This document shows, piece by piece, positions 15,998 through 25,196 of a stretch of DNA of 64,000 nucleotides; positions within the stretch are counted from its first letter, which is position 1; the number at the start of each line of letters is the position of its first letter. Source of the DNA: an uncultured Eubacteriales bacterium (lineage in GTDB: Bacteria > Bacillota > Clostridia > Christensenellales > Aristaeellaceae); contig OMZY01000012.1 of assembly GCA_900315675.1 (NCBI GenBank), positions 1-64,000 on the forward strand, in the 5' to 3' direction. A program made the position numbers and the translations under genes. Below the pieces are notes generated by a model, which had not been told where the DNA came from, did no database searches, and worked only from the letters and a program-made list of their open reading frames with translations.

Positions 15998-17212
15998 ATG
16001 AGTCTCGTGGCGGAACAAGTCAAAGTGGATCGTGAAGTATTCGGGAACGGTGAAAACCTGCTGGTCTGCGGCAGCGTGATGAAACTGCCGGATGAGATCC
16101 GCGCACTGGCCGGCAAGGCGCAGTGCGTGTATGTGGATCCTCCCTTTATGACCGGCGAAAAGTTTATGCGCCGCCGGCCCTATGGCGAAAAAGGCTGGAA
16201 GACGGGCGCGCCAGCGCCGCGCTATCCGGCCTATGATGACCGGTATACCAGCGAGAAACAGTACCTGCGCCTGCTGAGACGGGTGATCTCTGTCGCGAAA
16301 ACGCTCCTGAACGAGACCGGCGTGTTCTATCTTCACCTGGACTGGCGTATGGCAGCCCAGGCCCGGCTGATGTGTGACCGGGAATTCGGCAAGACCCGCT
16401 TCCTGAACGAAATCATCTGGGCATACGAAAGCGGCGGCCGGAGCAAAAAGACTTTTTCCCGCAAGCACGATACCATCCTGCTCTACGCGAAGGGAAAGGA
16501 CTATTTCTTCGACCTGACCCGGGTGCCGCTTCCACGCGGGGACGGAAAGCGGAATCACATGGCCCGCGGCCGGGATGAACAGGGGAGAATGTTCTCCTAT
16601 ATCACTTCCAACGGAAAAGAGTACCGGTATTACGACGATGAACCGGTTTATCCCAGCGACGTCTGGTCGGATATCAGTATCCTGCAGCAGCGGGATCCGG
16701 AGCGGACCGGTTACGCAACCCAGAAGCCCCTGAAGCTGCTGGAGCGGCTGCTGCTGCCGGTGACCAATCCGGGGGATCTGGTGGTGGATCTGTGCTGCGG
16801 CAGCGGAACGGCGCTGGAGGAGGCGCAGAAGCTGGACTGCCGTTTTGCCGGCCTGGACCTGAATCCGGAGGCGGTGGCGGTGTCCCTTTCCCGGCTGAAG
16901 CCGGAAAACCTGACGGTGATCTGTCCCTGCGGCGGAAAGGCGGAGCTGCTGGCGGAAAATGAGGCGGAACGCTTCCGGATGGACGGGCTGGAGGTGGAGA
17001 ATCCGGCATTCCCTGCCCGGACAACGCCGCTGGACAACCTGGAAAGCTGGGATACCGGCGTGATCGAGGAAGGCATTTTCCGGGCGGAGCAGAGTTTCCG
17101 GCGCAGCTACCGCTATCCGGAACTGCAGCAGTCGCTGAAGACGGAAAAACCGGTAGCCGCGGTTATGACCACAGACGCCGCGGGAATCCGCCGGGCGTAT
17201 GAAATAAAATAG
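15998..17212 (+). CDS. orphan DNA methyltransferase (beta-class, DPPF)
   Basis: About 404 residues. The catalytic motif IV is VYVDPPFMTG (Asp near residue 47) and the S-adenosylmethionine-binding motif I is VVDLCCGSGTALEEA near residue 260, so motif IV comes first as in beta-class N6-adenine or N4-cytosine methyltransferases. ATQKPLKLLERLL just before motif I is the usual companion signature. No restriction endonuclease gene is adjacent, so it is an orphan or part of a lost system. Possible starts are ATG 15998 next to GGGAAGGGG and GTG 16007; the ATG at 15968 lacks a ribosome-binding site and sits in an AT repeat. Confidence 0.87.
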   Translation: MSLVAEQVKVDREVFGNGENLLVCGSVMKLPDEIRALAGKAQCVYVDPPFMTGEKFMRRRPYGEKGWKTGAPAPRYPAYDDRYTSEKQYLRLLRRVISVAKTLLNETGVFYLHLDWRMAAQARLMCDREFGKTRFLNEIIWAYESGGRSKKTFSRKHDTILLYAKGKDYFFDLTRVPLPRGDGKRNHMARGRDEQGRMFSYITSNGKEYRYYDDEPVYPSDVWSDISILQQRDPERTGYATQKPLKLLERLLLPVTNPGDLVVDLCCGSGTALEEAQKLDCRFAGLDLNPEAVAVSLSRLKPENLTVICPCGGKAELLAENEAERFRMDGLEVENPAFPARTTPLDNLESWDTGVIEEGIFRAEQSFRRSYRYPELQQSLKTEKPVAAVMTTDAAGIRRAYEIK

Positions 17213-17285
17213 TTATGCGATCGCCGTTCGCCGGTTTTTACTGCTTTGCAGAAAAACCGGACGGCTGTAGCAAAGGATTTGTTGT

Positions 17286-17389
17286 CCGCAACTTCAATCG
17301 TCGCGACTCCCCGCAGGGGAGCTCGCTTGTTTCAGTTGACCTCAGCTCTGACAAAGCATCCGCCACCGGCGGTTGTCAGAGCTTCGCCC
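17286..17389 (+). repeat. structured repeat, unit D
   Basis: The unit begins CCGCAACTTCAATCGTCGC, has hairpin 1 CTCCCC-GCA-GGGGAG, the spacer TTGTTTCAGTTGACC, and a nested hairpin 2 with outer stem AGCTCTGACA/TGTCAGAGCT (17344-17353 with 17374-17383) and inner stem CCGCC-ACC-GGCGG (17360-17372). Relative to unit B, paired bases in both stems have changed together. Confidence 0.8.
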
Positions 17390-17518
17390 AAATTGAAATT
17401 TGGACAAATCCGTTTGTGATCGTCGTCTCCGCTCTGCCTTCGCCTGACGCTCGGCAATCGCGGACTCCTGTAGCAAAGGATTTGTTACCCAAATTGAAAT
17501 TTGGACAAATCCGTTTGT
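17387..17518 (+). repeat. direct repeat pair with nested hairpin
   Basis: The 31-base sequence starting CCCAAATTGAAATTTGGACA occurs at 17387 and again at 17488. In the second copy GGATTTGT (17478-17485) pairs with ACAAATCC (17505-17512) outside the CCAAATT/AATTTGG stem, giving a long hairpin just before the recA promoter. The phrase GTAGCAAAGGATTTGTT occurs in front of the cluster at 17267 and again before the second copy. Confidence 0.75.
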
Positions 17519-17523
17519 TCCCC

Positions 17524-17552
17524 TTGTCTTTTGCGGGAACCGATGATACGAT
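17524..17552 (+). promoter_or_regulatory. candidate recA promoter
   Basis: TTGTCT (17524-17529), a 17-base spacer and TACGAT (17547-17552). The match is moderate. The recA start codon lies 86 bases downstream, with a heptad repeat in between. Confidence 0.45.
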
Positions 17553-17596
17553 ACTTTTAAGGCACAGCGGGAAAGCTTTCCGCTGCAGGAATAACA

Positions 17597-17624
17597 GTGA
17601 ATGATGAATTGCGAATTTTGAATT
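17597..17624. repeat. AT heptad repeat in the recA leader
   Basis: GTGAATGATGAATTGCGAAT followed by TTTGAATT is a degraded run of the 7-base GAATTNN repeat. It ends just before the recA ribosome-binding site. Confidence 0.6.
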
Positions 17625-17637
17625 GGAGGATCTGTAT

Positions 17638-18774
<1,137 letters not shown>

Positions 18775-18790
18775 TCATCCTGAATACCAC

Positions 18791-18823
18791 ATTAGCACTC
18801 TCGATGCGAGAGTGCTAATTTTT
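18791..18823 (+). terminator. hairpin coinciding with CIRCE, likely recA terminator
   Basis: The stem ATTAGCACTCTCG (18791-18803) pairs without mismatch with 18807-18819 around an ATG loop, and TTTTTG follows. It lies 16 bases after the recA stop. The same bases form the CIRCE operator. Confidence 0.7.
18792..18818 (+). promoter_or_regulatory. CIRCE operator (HrcA site)
   Basis: TTAGCACTC (18792-18800), nine bases, GAGTGCTAA (18810-18818): a perfect match to the CIRCE consensus bound by the HrcA repressor. It lies directly upstream of the htpG -35 element, so htpG is expected to be repressed by HrcA and induced on heat shock. Confidence 0.95.
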
Positions 18824-18825
18824 GC

Positions 18826-18854
18826 TTGCAATTCATGCATTGGGGTGCTAAAAT
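18826..18854 (+). promoter_or_regulatory. sigma-A promoter of htpG
   Basis: TTGCAA (18826-18831), a 17-base spacer and TAAAAT (18849-18854), seven bases downstream of CIRCE. Confidence 0.75.
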
Positions 18855-18875
18855 ACTTGTGTCAAAAGGATTGAG

Positions 18876-18905
18876 GCCCGGCAAAGGACTGCCGGGCACA
18901 TTTTT
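18876..18905 (+). terminator. terminator-like hairpin in the htpG leader
   Basis: GCCCGGCA (18876-18883) pairs with TGCCGGGC (18890-18897), followed by ACATTTTTC. It would lie at about +15 of the htpG transcript, so it could attenuate or stabilise the message. Confidence 0.55.
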
Positions 18906-18932
18906 CAGAGTTTATTATTTACGGAGGTTTAT

Positions 18933-20837
18933 ATGGCAATGAAAAAGGAAAAAGGTGCCGTATCGATTGACGCGCAAAATATAATGCCGGTGATCAAGCG
19001 CTGGCTGTATTCAGACAAGGATATTTTCCTGCGGGAGGCAGTTTCCAACGCCTGCGACGCCATCACCAAGTTCAGGATGCTGCATCCGGACAGCGAAGAG
19101 GCCATGAGCGTCACCGTCACCGTGGATAAGGAGAAGAAGCAGATTACGATCTCCGATACCGGTATCGGCATGACCGCGGAGGAAGTCCGCAAATACATCA
19201 ACCAGGTGGCTTTCTCCGGCGCGGCGGAGTTTATGAAGCAGTTTGAGAACGAGAAACCTGAGGAGAAGGGCGATATCATCGGTCACTTCGGCCTGGGTTT
19301 CTACTCTGTCTTTATGGTCAGCGAAAAGGTGGAGATCCAGACCCTCAGCAGCGAGGGAGAGGCGGAGCCGGTTCACTGGGTTTCCGAGGACGGCATGAGC
19401 TTCGAGCTCTCCGGCGGCAAGCGCAAGGCCCACGGTACGGACGTTATTCTGCATATCACCGATGAGGAAAAGGAATTCCTGGACGTGTGGAAGGTCCGCG
19501 AGGTTCTGAACCGCTACTGCGGCTATATGGCCTATCCGGTCATGCTGGAGGACGCCAACGCGAAGCCTGTGGAGAAGGATGTGCCTGTCGGGGATGAAAA
19601 GAATGAGGACGGCACGCCGAAGACCGAAAAGGTGCTCGAGGTTCCGAAGCCCCAGCAGATCAATGAGACCGCGCCCCTGTGGCTGAAGAAGCCCTCCGAA
19701 TGCACGGACGAGGAGTATAAGGAGTTTTATCACAAGGTCTTCATGGACTTTGACGATCCGCTGTTCTGGATTCACCTGAACGTGGATTATCCCTTCAACC
19801 TCAAGGGAATCCTGTACTTCCCGAAGCTGAAGAATGATTTCGGCACCCATGAGGGACAGATCAAGCTCTTTGCCGGCCAGGTCTTTGTGGCGGACAACAT
19901 CAAGGAAGTCATTCCGGAGTTCCTGATGCTGCTCAAGGGCGTGATCGACTGCCCCGACCTGCCCCTGAACGTCAGCCGTTCCTTCCTGCAGAACGACGGC
20001 TATGTGAAAAAGATCAGCGCCCACATCACCAAGAAGGTGGCGGACAAGCTGAACAGCCTCATGAATACGGAGCGGGAAACCTACGAAGGCTACTGGGACG
20101 ATATCGCTCCCTTTGTCAAGTACGGCTGCATCAAGGACAGCAAGTTCTACGACATGGTGAAGGGCTCCGTCCTCATGAAGAAGACTGACGGAAAATACTG
20201 CACCATCGCGGAATACAAGACCGCCAACTTCGACAAGACTGAGAAGAAGGTCTACTACACCAACGATGAGAAGCGGCAGGCGGCCTCCGTCAAGCTGTAT
20301 ACGGACCGGGGCATTGAGGTCGCGGTCATGAATACCCTGATCGACGGTAATTTCATGTCCTTCATGGAATACCAGGGCAAGGAGGAAGACCGGGTCACCT
20401 TCGCCCGGGTGGACGCGGACATTGACGGCCTGAAGGAGGAATCCGAGGAAGGCAAGGATCTGGACGCCGAAAAGCTGCAGACGCTCTTCCGGGGCGCCCT
20501 GGGCAAGGATAACCTGGAAGTGAAACTGGAATCCCTGGGAGATGCGGACATGACCGCCATGGTCACCGAGGATGAGCAGATGCGCCGCTACAAGGAAATG
20601 AGCCGTCTCTACGGCCAGAATTTCCCGATACCGGACAGCTTCACCCTGGTGCTGAACCGCCGCAATTCCACCGTGCAGGCACTGGCCCAGCGGGATCCGG
20701 ATGATGAAACCACAAAGATGCTTTGCTGCCAGGTGTATGACCTGGCCCGCATGGCAGCCCAGCCGCTGGAAGCGGAGGAGATTACCGCCTTCCTGGACCG
20801 CAGCCGCAAGCTGCTGGCCATGATGGTCAACAAATGA
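18933..20837 (+). CDS. htpG: HtpG, Hsp90-family chaperone
   Basis: A 634-residue Hsp90 homologue that remodels client proteins using ATP. The N-terminal GHKL ATPase domain shows FLREAVSNACDAITK, ISDTGIGMTAEEV and the lid-side GHFGLGFYSVFMV. The middle domain has the LPLNVSRSFLQ catalytic-loop segment with its Arg. The C-terminal dimerisation domain is complete. CGGAGG lies upstream of the ATG. Regulation by HrcA is indicated by the CIRCE element; in Bacillus subtilis htpG is not a CIRCE gene, so this is a lineage difference. Confidence 0.97.
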   Translation: MAMKKEKGAVSIDAQNIMPVIKRWLYSDKDIFLREAVSNACDAITKFRMLHPDSEEAMSVTVTVDKEKKQITISDTGIGMTAEEVRKYINQVAFSGAAEFMKQFENEKPEEKGDIIGHFGLGFYSVFMVSEKVEIQTLSSEGEAEPVHWVSEDGMSFELSGGKRKAHGTDVILHITDEEKEFLDVWKVREVLNRYCGYMAYPVMLEDANAKPVEKDVPVGDEKNEDGTPKTEKVLEVPKPQQINETAPLWLKKPSECTDEEYKEFYHKVFMDFDDPLFWIHLNVDYPFNLKGILYFPKLKNDFGTHEGQIKLFAGQVFVADNIKEVIPEFLMLLKGVIDCPDLPLNVSRSFLQNDGYVKKISAHITKKVADKLNSLMNTERETYEGYWDDIAPFVKYGCIKDSKFYDMVKGSVLMKKTDGKYCTIAEYKTANFDKTEKKVYYTNDEKRQAASVKLYTDRGIEVAVMNTLIDGNFMSFMEYQGKEEDRVTFARVDADIDGLKEESEEGKDLDAEKLQTLFRGALGKDNLEVKLESLGDADMTAMVTEDEQMRRYKEMSRLYGQNFPIPDSFTLVLNRRNSTVQALAQRDPDDETTKMLCCQVYDLARMAAQPLEAEEITAFLDRSRKLLAMMVNK

Positions 20838-20910
20838 TATTGTTTTGAATCACGAACGGAAAGAGGGGAAAAGCAATGGTTCTTTGCATTGTCTCCGCTC
20901 CATGCAGAGT

Positions 20911-20990
20911 CTGAGGATCTGTGTGGAGTAAATGACATTTCCTCAGGCTTTGCTCTTTCATTCTCAAAAAAATGAAATGGAGCAAAGAAT
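20911..20990 (+). promoter_or_regulatory. inverted repeats in the leader of the MFS gene
   Basis: CTGAGGA near 20911 can pair with TCCTCAG near 20940, and CTTTGCTCTTTCATT can pair imperfectly with AATGAAATGGAGCAAAG, which contains the ribosome-binding site GGAG of the next gene. This could be an attenuator or start-site switch, as known ahead of several drug-efflux genes. No leader peptide was clear. Confidence 0.35.
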
Positions 20991-22295
20991 ATGGGAAACA
21001 ACAGAAAATTAAGAGATTTTTATATCCTGTGGAGTACCCAGAGCCTTTCACATCTGGGCAGCGCCATGACCAGCTTCGCGCTGACCCTGTGGTTGTTTGA
21101 CAAGACGGGTTCAGCCCTCAGCACGGCCGCCCTGACGATCTGCACCTATGCGCCCTATGTGGTTATGAGCATCTTCGCCGGGGCCATATCGGACAAATTC
21201 GACAAGAAGAAGACCATGCTGGTCTGCGACGCGCTGGCAGCGCTGACCACCGTGCTCGTGTTTGTCCTGTACAAGACGGATACGCTGTCCATGTGGCATC
21301 TGTATGTCATCAACGCTTTTTCAGGGCTGATGAATACGGTGCAGCAGCCGGCCTCGGAAGTGGCCAACACGCTGTTGGTGCCGAAGGAACAGTATCAGAG
21401 AACCAGCGCTTTGCAGTCGCTGTCCAGGTCTCTGGTCAGCATCGGGAACCCGCTGCTGGCGACGGCGCTGTACGGCCTGGCGGGGCTGGATACGGTGCTT
21501 GCCGTGGATCTGGCAACTTTTGCCGTGGCTTTCGTGGCACTGCTGCTGTTTATCCGGCTGCCTGCTGTCAGTGCGGAAACCGGAAAACAGGAAAAGGTCC
21601 TTAAGCTGGCGAAAGAGGGACTGCGGTTCCTGAAGACGCATCCGCTGATCCTGGACGTGATCCTGTTCATGTCCGGGGTGAACCTGGTGGCTTCGGCCTT
21701 TGACGCGGTGCTTCCGGCGCTGGTCATTCCCCGGTACGGCGACAGTGTTCTGGGAATCGTCGCTTCCTGCTCCGGGATTGCCATGGCGCTGGGCAGTCTG
21801 CTGGCAACGGCGATGCCCAAACCCGGGAACCGGGTGCGCGTCATTTATCTGACCATGCTCTTTTCCCTGGGAACGGAAAACTTCCTGCTGGCATTTTCCC
21901 GCAACCCTGTTCTGTGGTGCGCCGGGCAGGTCATCGGGTGGATCCTGGTGCCGCTTATGGGCGCCAACCAGAACGTGATCATGCGCAACAGCATACCGGT
22001 GGAATTGCAGGGAAGAGTTTACGCGTGCAGGAACACGATGCAGTTTTTTACGATTCCGATCGGCCTGGCCCTGGGCGGGTTCATGGTGGACAACCTCTGT
22101 GAACCGTTCATGGAAGCCAACGGCGCGGACGGATGGCTGACCCTGCTGTTCGGAACCGGGAAAGGCTCCGGCGCGTCGCTGATGATGTTTGTGCTGGGTG
22201 TGGCCGGAGTGGTCCTGTGCCTGTTCATGGGCCGGAGACTGAAAAAGTACCGGTACTCGGACGATATGCTTCCGGAAGAATCTGCCGGACAGTAA
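20991..22295 (+). CDS. MFS transporter, macrolide-efflux-like
   Basis: A 434-residue major facilitator protein with twelve predicted membrane segments. The layout (FYILWSTQSLSHLGSAMTSF at the N-terminus, AGAISDKFDKKKTMLVCD as the motif A loop between helices 2 and 3) resembles the MefA/Enterobactin-exporter branch. The substrate is not known. GGAG lies nine bases before the ATG and may be masked by a leader hairpin. A perfect 14-bp terminator follows. Confidence 0.87.
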   Translation: MGNNRKLRDFYILWSTQSLSHLGSAMTSFALTLWLFDKTGSALSTAALTICTYAPYVVMSIFAGAISDKFDKKKTMLVCDALAALTTVLVFVLYKTDTLSMWHLYVINAFSGLMNTVQQPASEVANTLLVPKEQYQRTSALQSLSRSLVSIGNPLLATALYGLAGLDTVLAVDLATFAVAFVALLLFIRLPAVSAETGKQEKVLKLAKEGLRFLKTHPLILDVILFMSGVNLVASAFDAVLPALVIPRYGDSVLGIVASCSGIAMALGSLLATAMPKPGNRVRVIYLTMLFSLGTENFLLAFSRNPVLWCAGQVIGWILVPLMGANQNVIMRNSIPVELQGRVYACRNTMQFFTIPIGLALGGFMVDNLCEPFMEANGADGWLTLLFGTGKGSGASLMMFVLGVAGVVLCLFMGRRLKKYRYSDDMLPEESAGQ

Positions 22296-22305
22296 CTGAA
22301 GAATC

Positions 22306-22345
22306 AAGCGGTATACGTCTGTTTCGGACGTATACCGCTTTTTGA
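22306..22345 (+). terminator. terminator of the MFS gene
   Basis: AAGCGGTATACGTC (22306-22319) pairs without mismatch with 22327-22340, followed by TTTG. Confidence 0.88.
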
Positions 22346-22435
22346 GTTGAACTGACCGGAGAGGAATGATATCATGGCATTGCGGCGGCTGAGCCGCGTG
22401 AAATCAAAAGATGAATTCTGATCAGGGGGACCTGC

Positions 22436-25081
22436 ATGCTCGAATTAAAGAACATTGTGAAGGATTATTCGGCGGGCGACGCCAGGGTGGAGGCGCTCCG
22501 GGGTGTGGACCTGGAGTTCGGCGAAAGTGAATTTGCCGCGATCCTGGGGCCGTCCGGCTGCGGAAAAACAACGCTGCTGAATATTATCGGCGGCCTGGAC
22601 CGGTACACCTCCGGCGATCTGGTGATCCGGGGAAAATCCACAAAACAGTTTACGGAACGGGACTGGGATACCTACAGGAATCATTCGGTGGGTTTTGTAT
22701 TCCAGAGCTATAACCTGATTCCGCACCAGACGGTGCTTTCCAACGTGGAACTGGCCCTGACCCTTTCCGGCGTCAGCCGGGAGGAGCGCCGCCGCAGGGC
22801 AGCGGAAGCGCTGGAGAAAGTAGGTCTGGGAGACCAGCTGAAGAAAAAGCCGAATCAGCTCAGCGGCGGCCAGATGCAGCGCGTCGCCATTGCCCGTGCG
22901 CTGGTAAACAACCCGGAGGTCCTGCTGGCGGATGAACCGACCGGCGCGCTGGACAGCGAGACCAGCATCCAGGTCATGGAGATCCTGCGTCAGGTGGCGA
23001 AGGACCGGCTGGTGATCATGGTGACCCATAACCCGGAACTGGCGGATCAGTATGCCACCCGGATAATCCGCCTGCTGGACGGTAAAATTGTCAGTGACAA
23101 CGCCGCTGAAGCGGAGCATACCGGGGCGGAGGAAGCGACCGCGGAAAACGCGTCGGAACGGAAAACCTCCATGGGCTTCCTGACCGCGCTGAACCTGAGC
23201 CTGAACAACCTGATGACCAAAAAGGGCCGGACTATTCTGACGGCTTTTGCCGGATCTATCGGCATCATCGGCATCGCGCTGATCCTGAGTCTGTCCAACG
23301 GCGTGAACCGTTATATCGAGCGGGTACAGCGGGATACGCTGTCCTCCTATCCGGTGCAGATTGACGAGCGTACCGTGGACATGACGGATACCATGGCCGG
23401 GCTGATGGATATTGACCTGGAGGGAAAGGAACGGGCGGACGGCAAGGTATATTCCGGCAGCCGCATGACCCAGCTGATGAGCTCCTGGATGAGCGGCGTG
23501 ACGGAAAACGACCTGGCCGGCTTCAAAACCTGGCTGGAGGATCCCGCCAACGATATTGACCGGTATGTTTCCGGTATCCGCTATGAATACAATACACCGC
23601 TGCTGCTGTACCGCATGGATCTGGACAAGCCCCTGCAGGTCAATCCGTCCACGGTGATGGAATCCTCCGGCATGGCGGATATGATGAACATGATGGGCTC
23701 GGGAACCGGTATCCAGGAAACCATGATGAACACCACGGCCCGCCGGATGAATGTGTTCACGCCGCTGCTGAACAACGATGAGCTGCTGAGGTCCCAGTAT
23801 ACCGTGCTGGCCGGCCGCCTGCCGGAGGCGATGGACGAAGTGGTCGTCATGCTGAACAGCCGGAATGAGCTGAGCGATTACACCCTGTATTCCATCGGCC
23901 TGCGGGACCAGAGCGAACTGAAGGAACAGTTTGAGCAGCTGATGCGCGGCGTGCCGATTGAAACGGAAGAGCTGGAGTTTTCCTATGACGAACTCCTGAG
24001 TATGCGTTTCCGGATGCTGCTGAACACAGATGTCTTTACCAAATCGGGAACGCTGTGGACGGATAACTCCGGGGACACGGATTACATAGCCCGCAAGCTG
24101 CAGGACGGCATGGAACTGAAGATTGTGGGTGTGGTGAAACCTGCGAAGAGCGGGCTGTCCGCTGAATCCGGCGGAATCGGCTACCGGACAGAACTGGTGG
24201 ATTATCTGCTGGAGCAGGTGCGTGACAGTGAAATTGCCCGGGAACAGCTGGCGAATCCCGGAACGGATGTTTTTACCGGCCAGCCCTTCTCCGCTGTGGC
24301 ACAGGACGCCCTTTCCCTGCTGGACTCCATGGAAGTGGAAGACTTTATGGAAATGCTGGAAAGCAAAGGGCTGATTCCGGCGGGCATGATTCCGAAGGAG
24401 TACCGGATGTTCCTGACCAAGGATCTGCTGAAGCAGTTTGTCGGCCAGGGCGTCATGATGATCAGCGGCAACACGCTGGAGGCCAATCTGGAAAAGATGG
24501 GCATCAGCGATCCGGATAAGCCGGCCTCCGTCTATATTTATCCGAAGGATTTCGAATCCAAGAACCGGATCACTGAAAAGATCGAAGAATATAACGCGCA
24601 GGCGGGCGAGGAACATGCCGTGCGCTATACGGATTATGTCGGCCTGATGATGGATTCCGTAACGACCATTGTCAATGCAATCTCCTATGTGCTGGTGGCG
24701 TTTGTGGCGATTTCTCTGGTGGTTTCCTCCATCATGATCGGTATCATTACCTACATCAGCGTGCTGGAGCGTACCAAGGAAATCGGTATCCTGCGGGCCA
24801 TCGGCGCGAGCCGCCGGGATGTGTCCCGCGTCTTTAACGCGGAAACGCTCATTGTGGGCTTTGCAGCGGGTGTGATCGGTATCCTGGTTACGCTGGGCCT
24901 GACGGTTGTTGCCAATATTATCCTCAGCAACCTGACCGGTATTCCGGATATTGCCGCCCTGCCGCCTGTTGCAGGCGTGATCCTGGTGGGCATTTCCATG
25001 CTGCTGACGCTGATTGCGGGCATCATTCCCTCACGGATTGCCAGCCGGAAAGATCCGGTCGTGGCGCTGAGAACGGAGTAA
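22436..25081 (+). CDS. fused ABC transporter, ATPase plus MacB-type permease
   Basis: An 881-residue fusion. Residues 1-225 are a LolD/MacB-type ATPase: Walker A GPSGCGKTT, signature LSGGQMQRVAIARAL, Walker B VLLADEPTGALD. A linker leads to a membrane helix (about 265-285), a large extracytoplasmic domain, and three C-terminal helices (about 740-870) forming the FtsX-like core, with the KEIGILRAIGASRRDV segment. Such type VII mechanotransmission transporters export drugs, peptides or lipids or sense peptide antibiotics. No other subunit is needed. It follows the MFS terminator by about 90 bases. Confidence 0.92.
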   Translation: MLELKNIVKDYSAGDARVEALRGVDLEFGESEFAAILGPSGCGKTTLLNIIGGLDRYTSGDLVIRGKSTKQFTERDWDTYRNHSVGFVFQSYNLIPHQTVLSNVELALTLSGVSREERRRRAAEALEKVGLGDQLKKKPNQLSGGQMQRVAIARALVNNPEVLLADEPTGALDSETSIQVMEILRQVAKDRLVIMVTHNPELADQYATRIIRLLDGKIVSDNAAEAEHTGAEEATAENASERKTSMGFLTALNLSLNNLMTKKGRTILTAFAGSIGIIGIALILSLSNGVNRYIERVQRDTLSSYPVQIDERTVDMTDTMAGLMDIDLEGKERADGKVYSGSRMTQLMSSWMSGVTENDLAGFKTWLEDPANDIDRYVSGIRYEYNTPLLLYRMDLDKPLQVNPSTVMESSGMADMMNMMGSGTGIQETMMNTTARRMNVFTPLLNNDELLRSQYTVLAGRLPEAMDEVVVMLNSRNELSDYTLYSIGLRDQSELKEQFEQLMRGVPIETEELEFSYDELLSMRFRMLLNTDVFTKSGTLWTDNSGDTDYIARKLQDGMELKIVGVVKPAKSGLSAESGGIGYRTELVDYLLEQVRDSEIAREQLANPGTDVFTGQPFSAVAQDALSLLDSMEVEDFMEMLESKGLIPAGMIPKEYRMFLTKDLLKQFVGQGVMMISGNTLEANLEKMGISDPDKPASVYIYPKDFESKNRITEKIEEYNAQAGEEHAVRYTDYVGLMMDSVTTIVNAISYVLVAFVAISLVVSSIMIGIITYISVLERTKEIGILRAIGASRRDVSRVFNAETLIVGFAAGVIGILVTLGLTVVANIILSNLTGIPDIAALPPVAGVILVGISMLLTLIAGIIPSRIASRKDPVVALRTE

Positions 25082-25087
25082 CATTTT

Positions 25088-25177
25088 CAATTCAGAATTC
25101 AGAATTGTATATGGGATGCCTGTGATCAGATACAAGTCTCTTATCATTATGAATTATGAATTGTGAATTATGAATTT
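25088..25177. repeat. short element flanked by inverted AT heptads
   Basis: A left arm of AATTCAG heptads (25088-25110) and a right arm of GAATTAT/GAATTGT heptads (25146-25177) are roughly inverted with about 35 bases between. It resembles the larger unit at 40923-41057 and may be a miniature non-autonomous repeat. Confidence 0.6.
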
Positions 25178-25196
25178 ACGACAAGGGGGCTGTGGT

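Larger units (their letters stand above)
17213..17637. other. gene-free repeat cluster upstream of recA
   Basis: No protein gene is supported. The stretch holds repeat unit D (17286-17389), two copies of a 31-base AAATTGAAATTT-centred sequence (17387-17417 and 17488-17518), a nested hairpin (17478-17512), a candidate recA promoter and an AT heptad repeat. I see no convincing LexA (GAAC-N4-GTTC) box. Confidence 0.65.

Noticed and set aside
15998-17212. The DNA methyltransferase as part of a restriction or phage-defence system
   Set aside because: No nuclease, helicase or specificity gene is adjacent; the neighbours are a Cys-rich protein and a MATE pump. It is treated as an orphan enzyme.
17524-17552. 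A LexA (SOS) box at the recA promoter
   Set aside because: GAACCGATGATAC resembles one half-site only; the second half (GTTC) is missing, so I do not call it.
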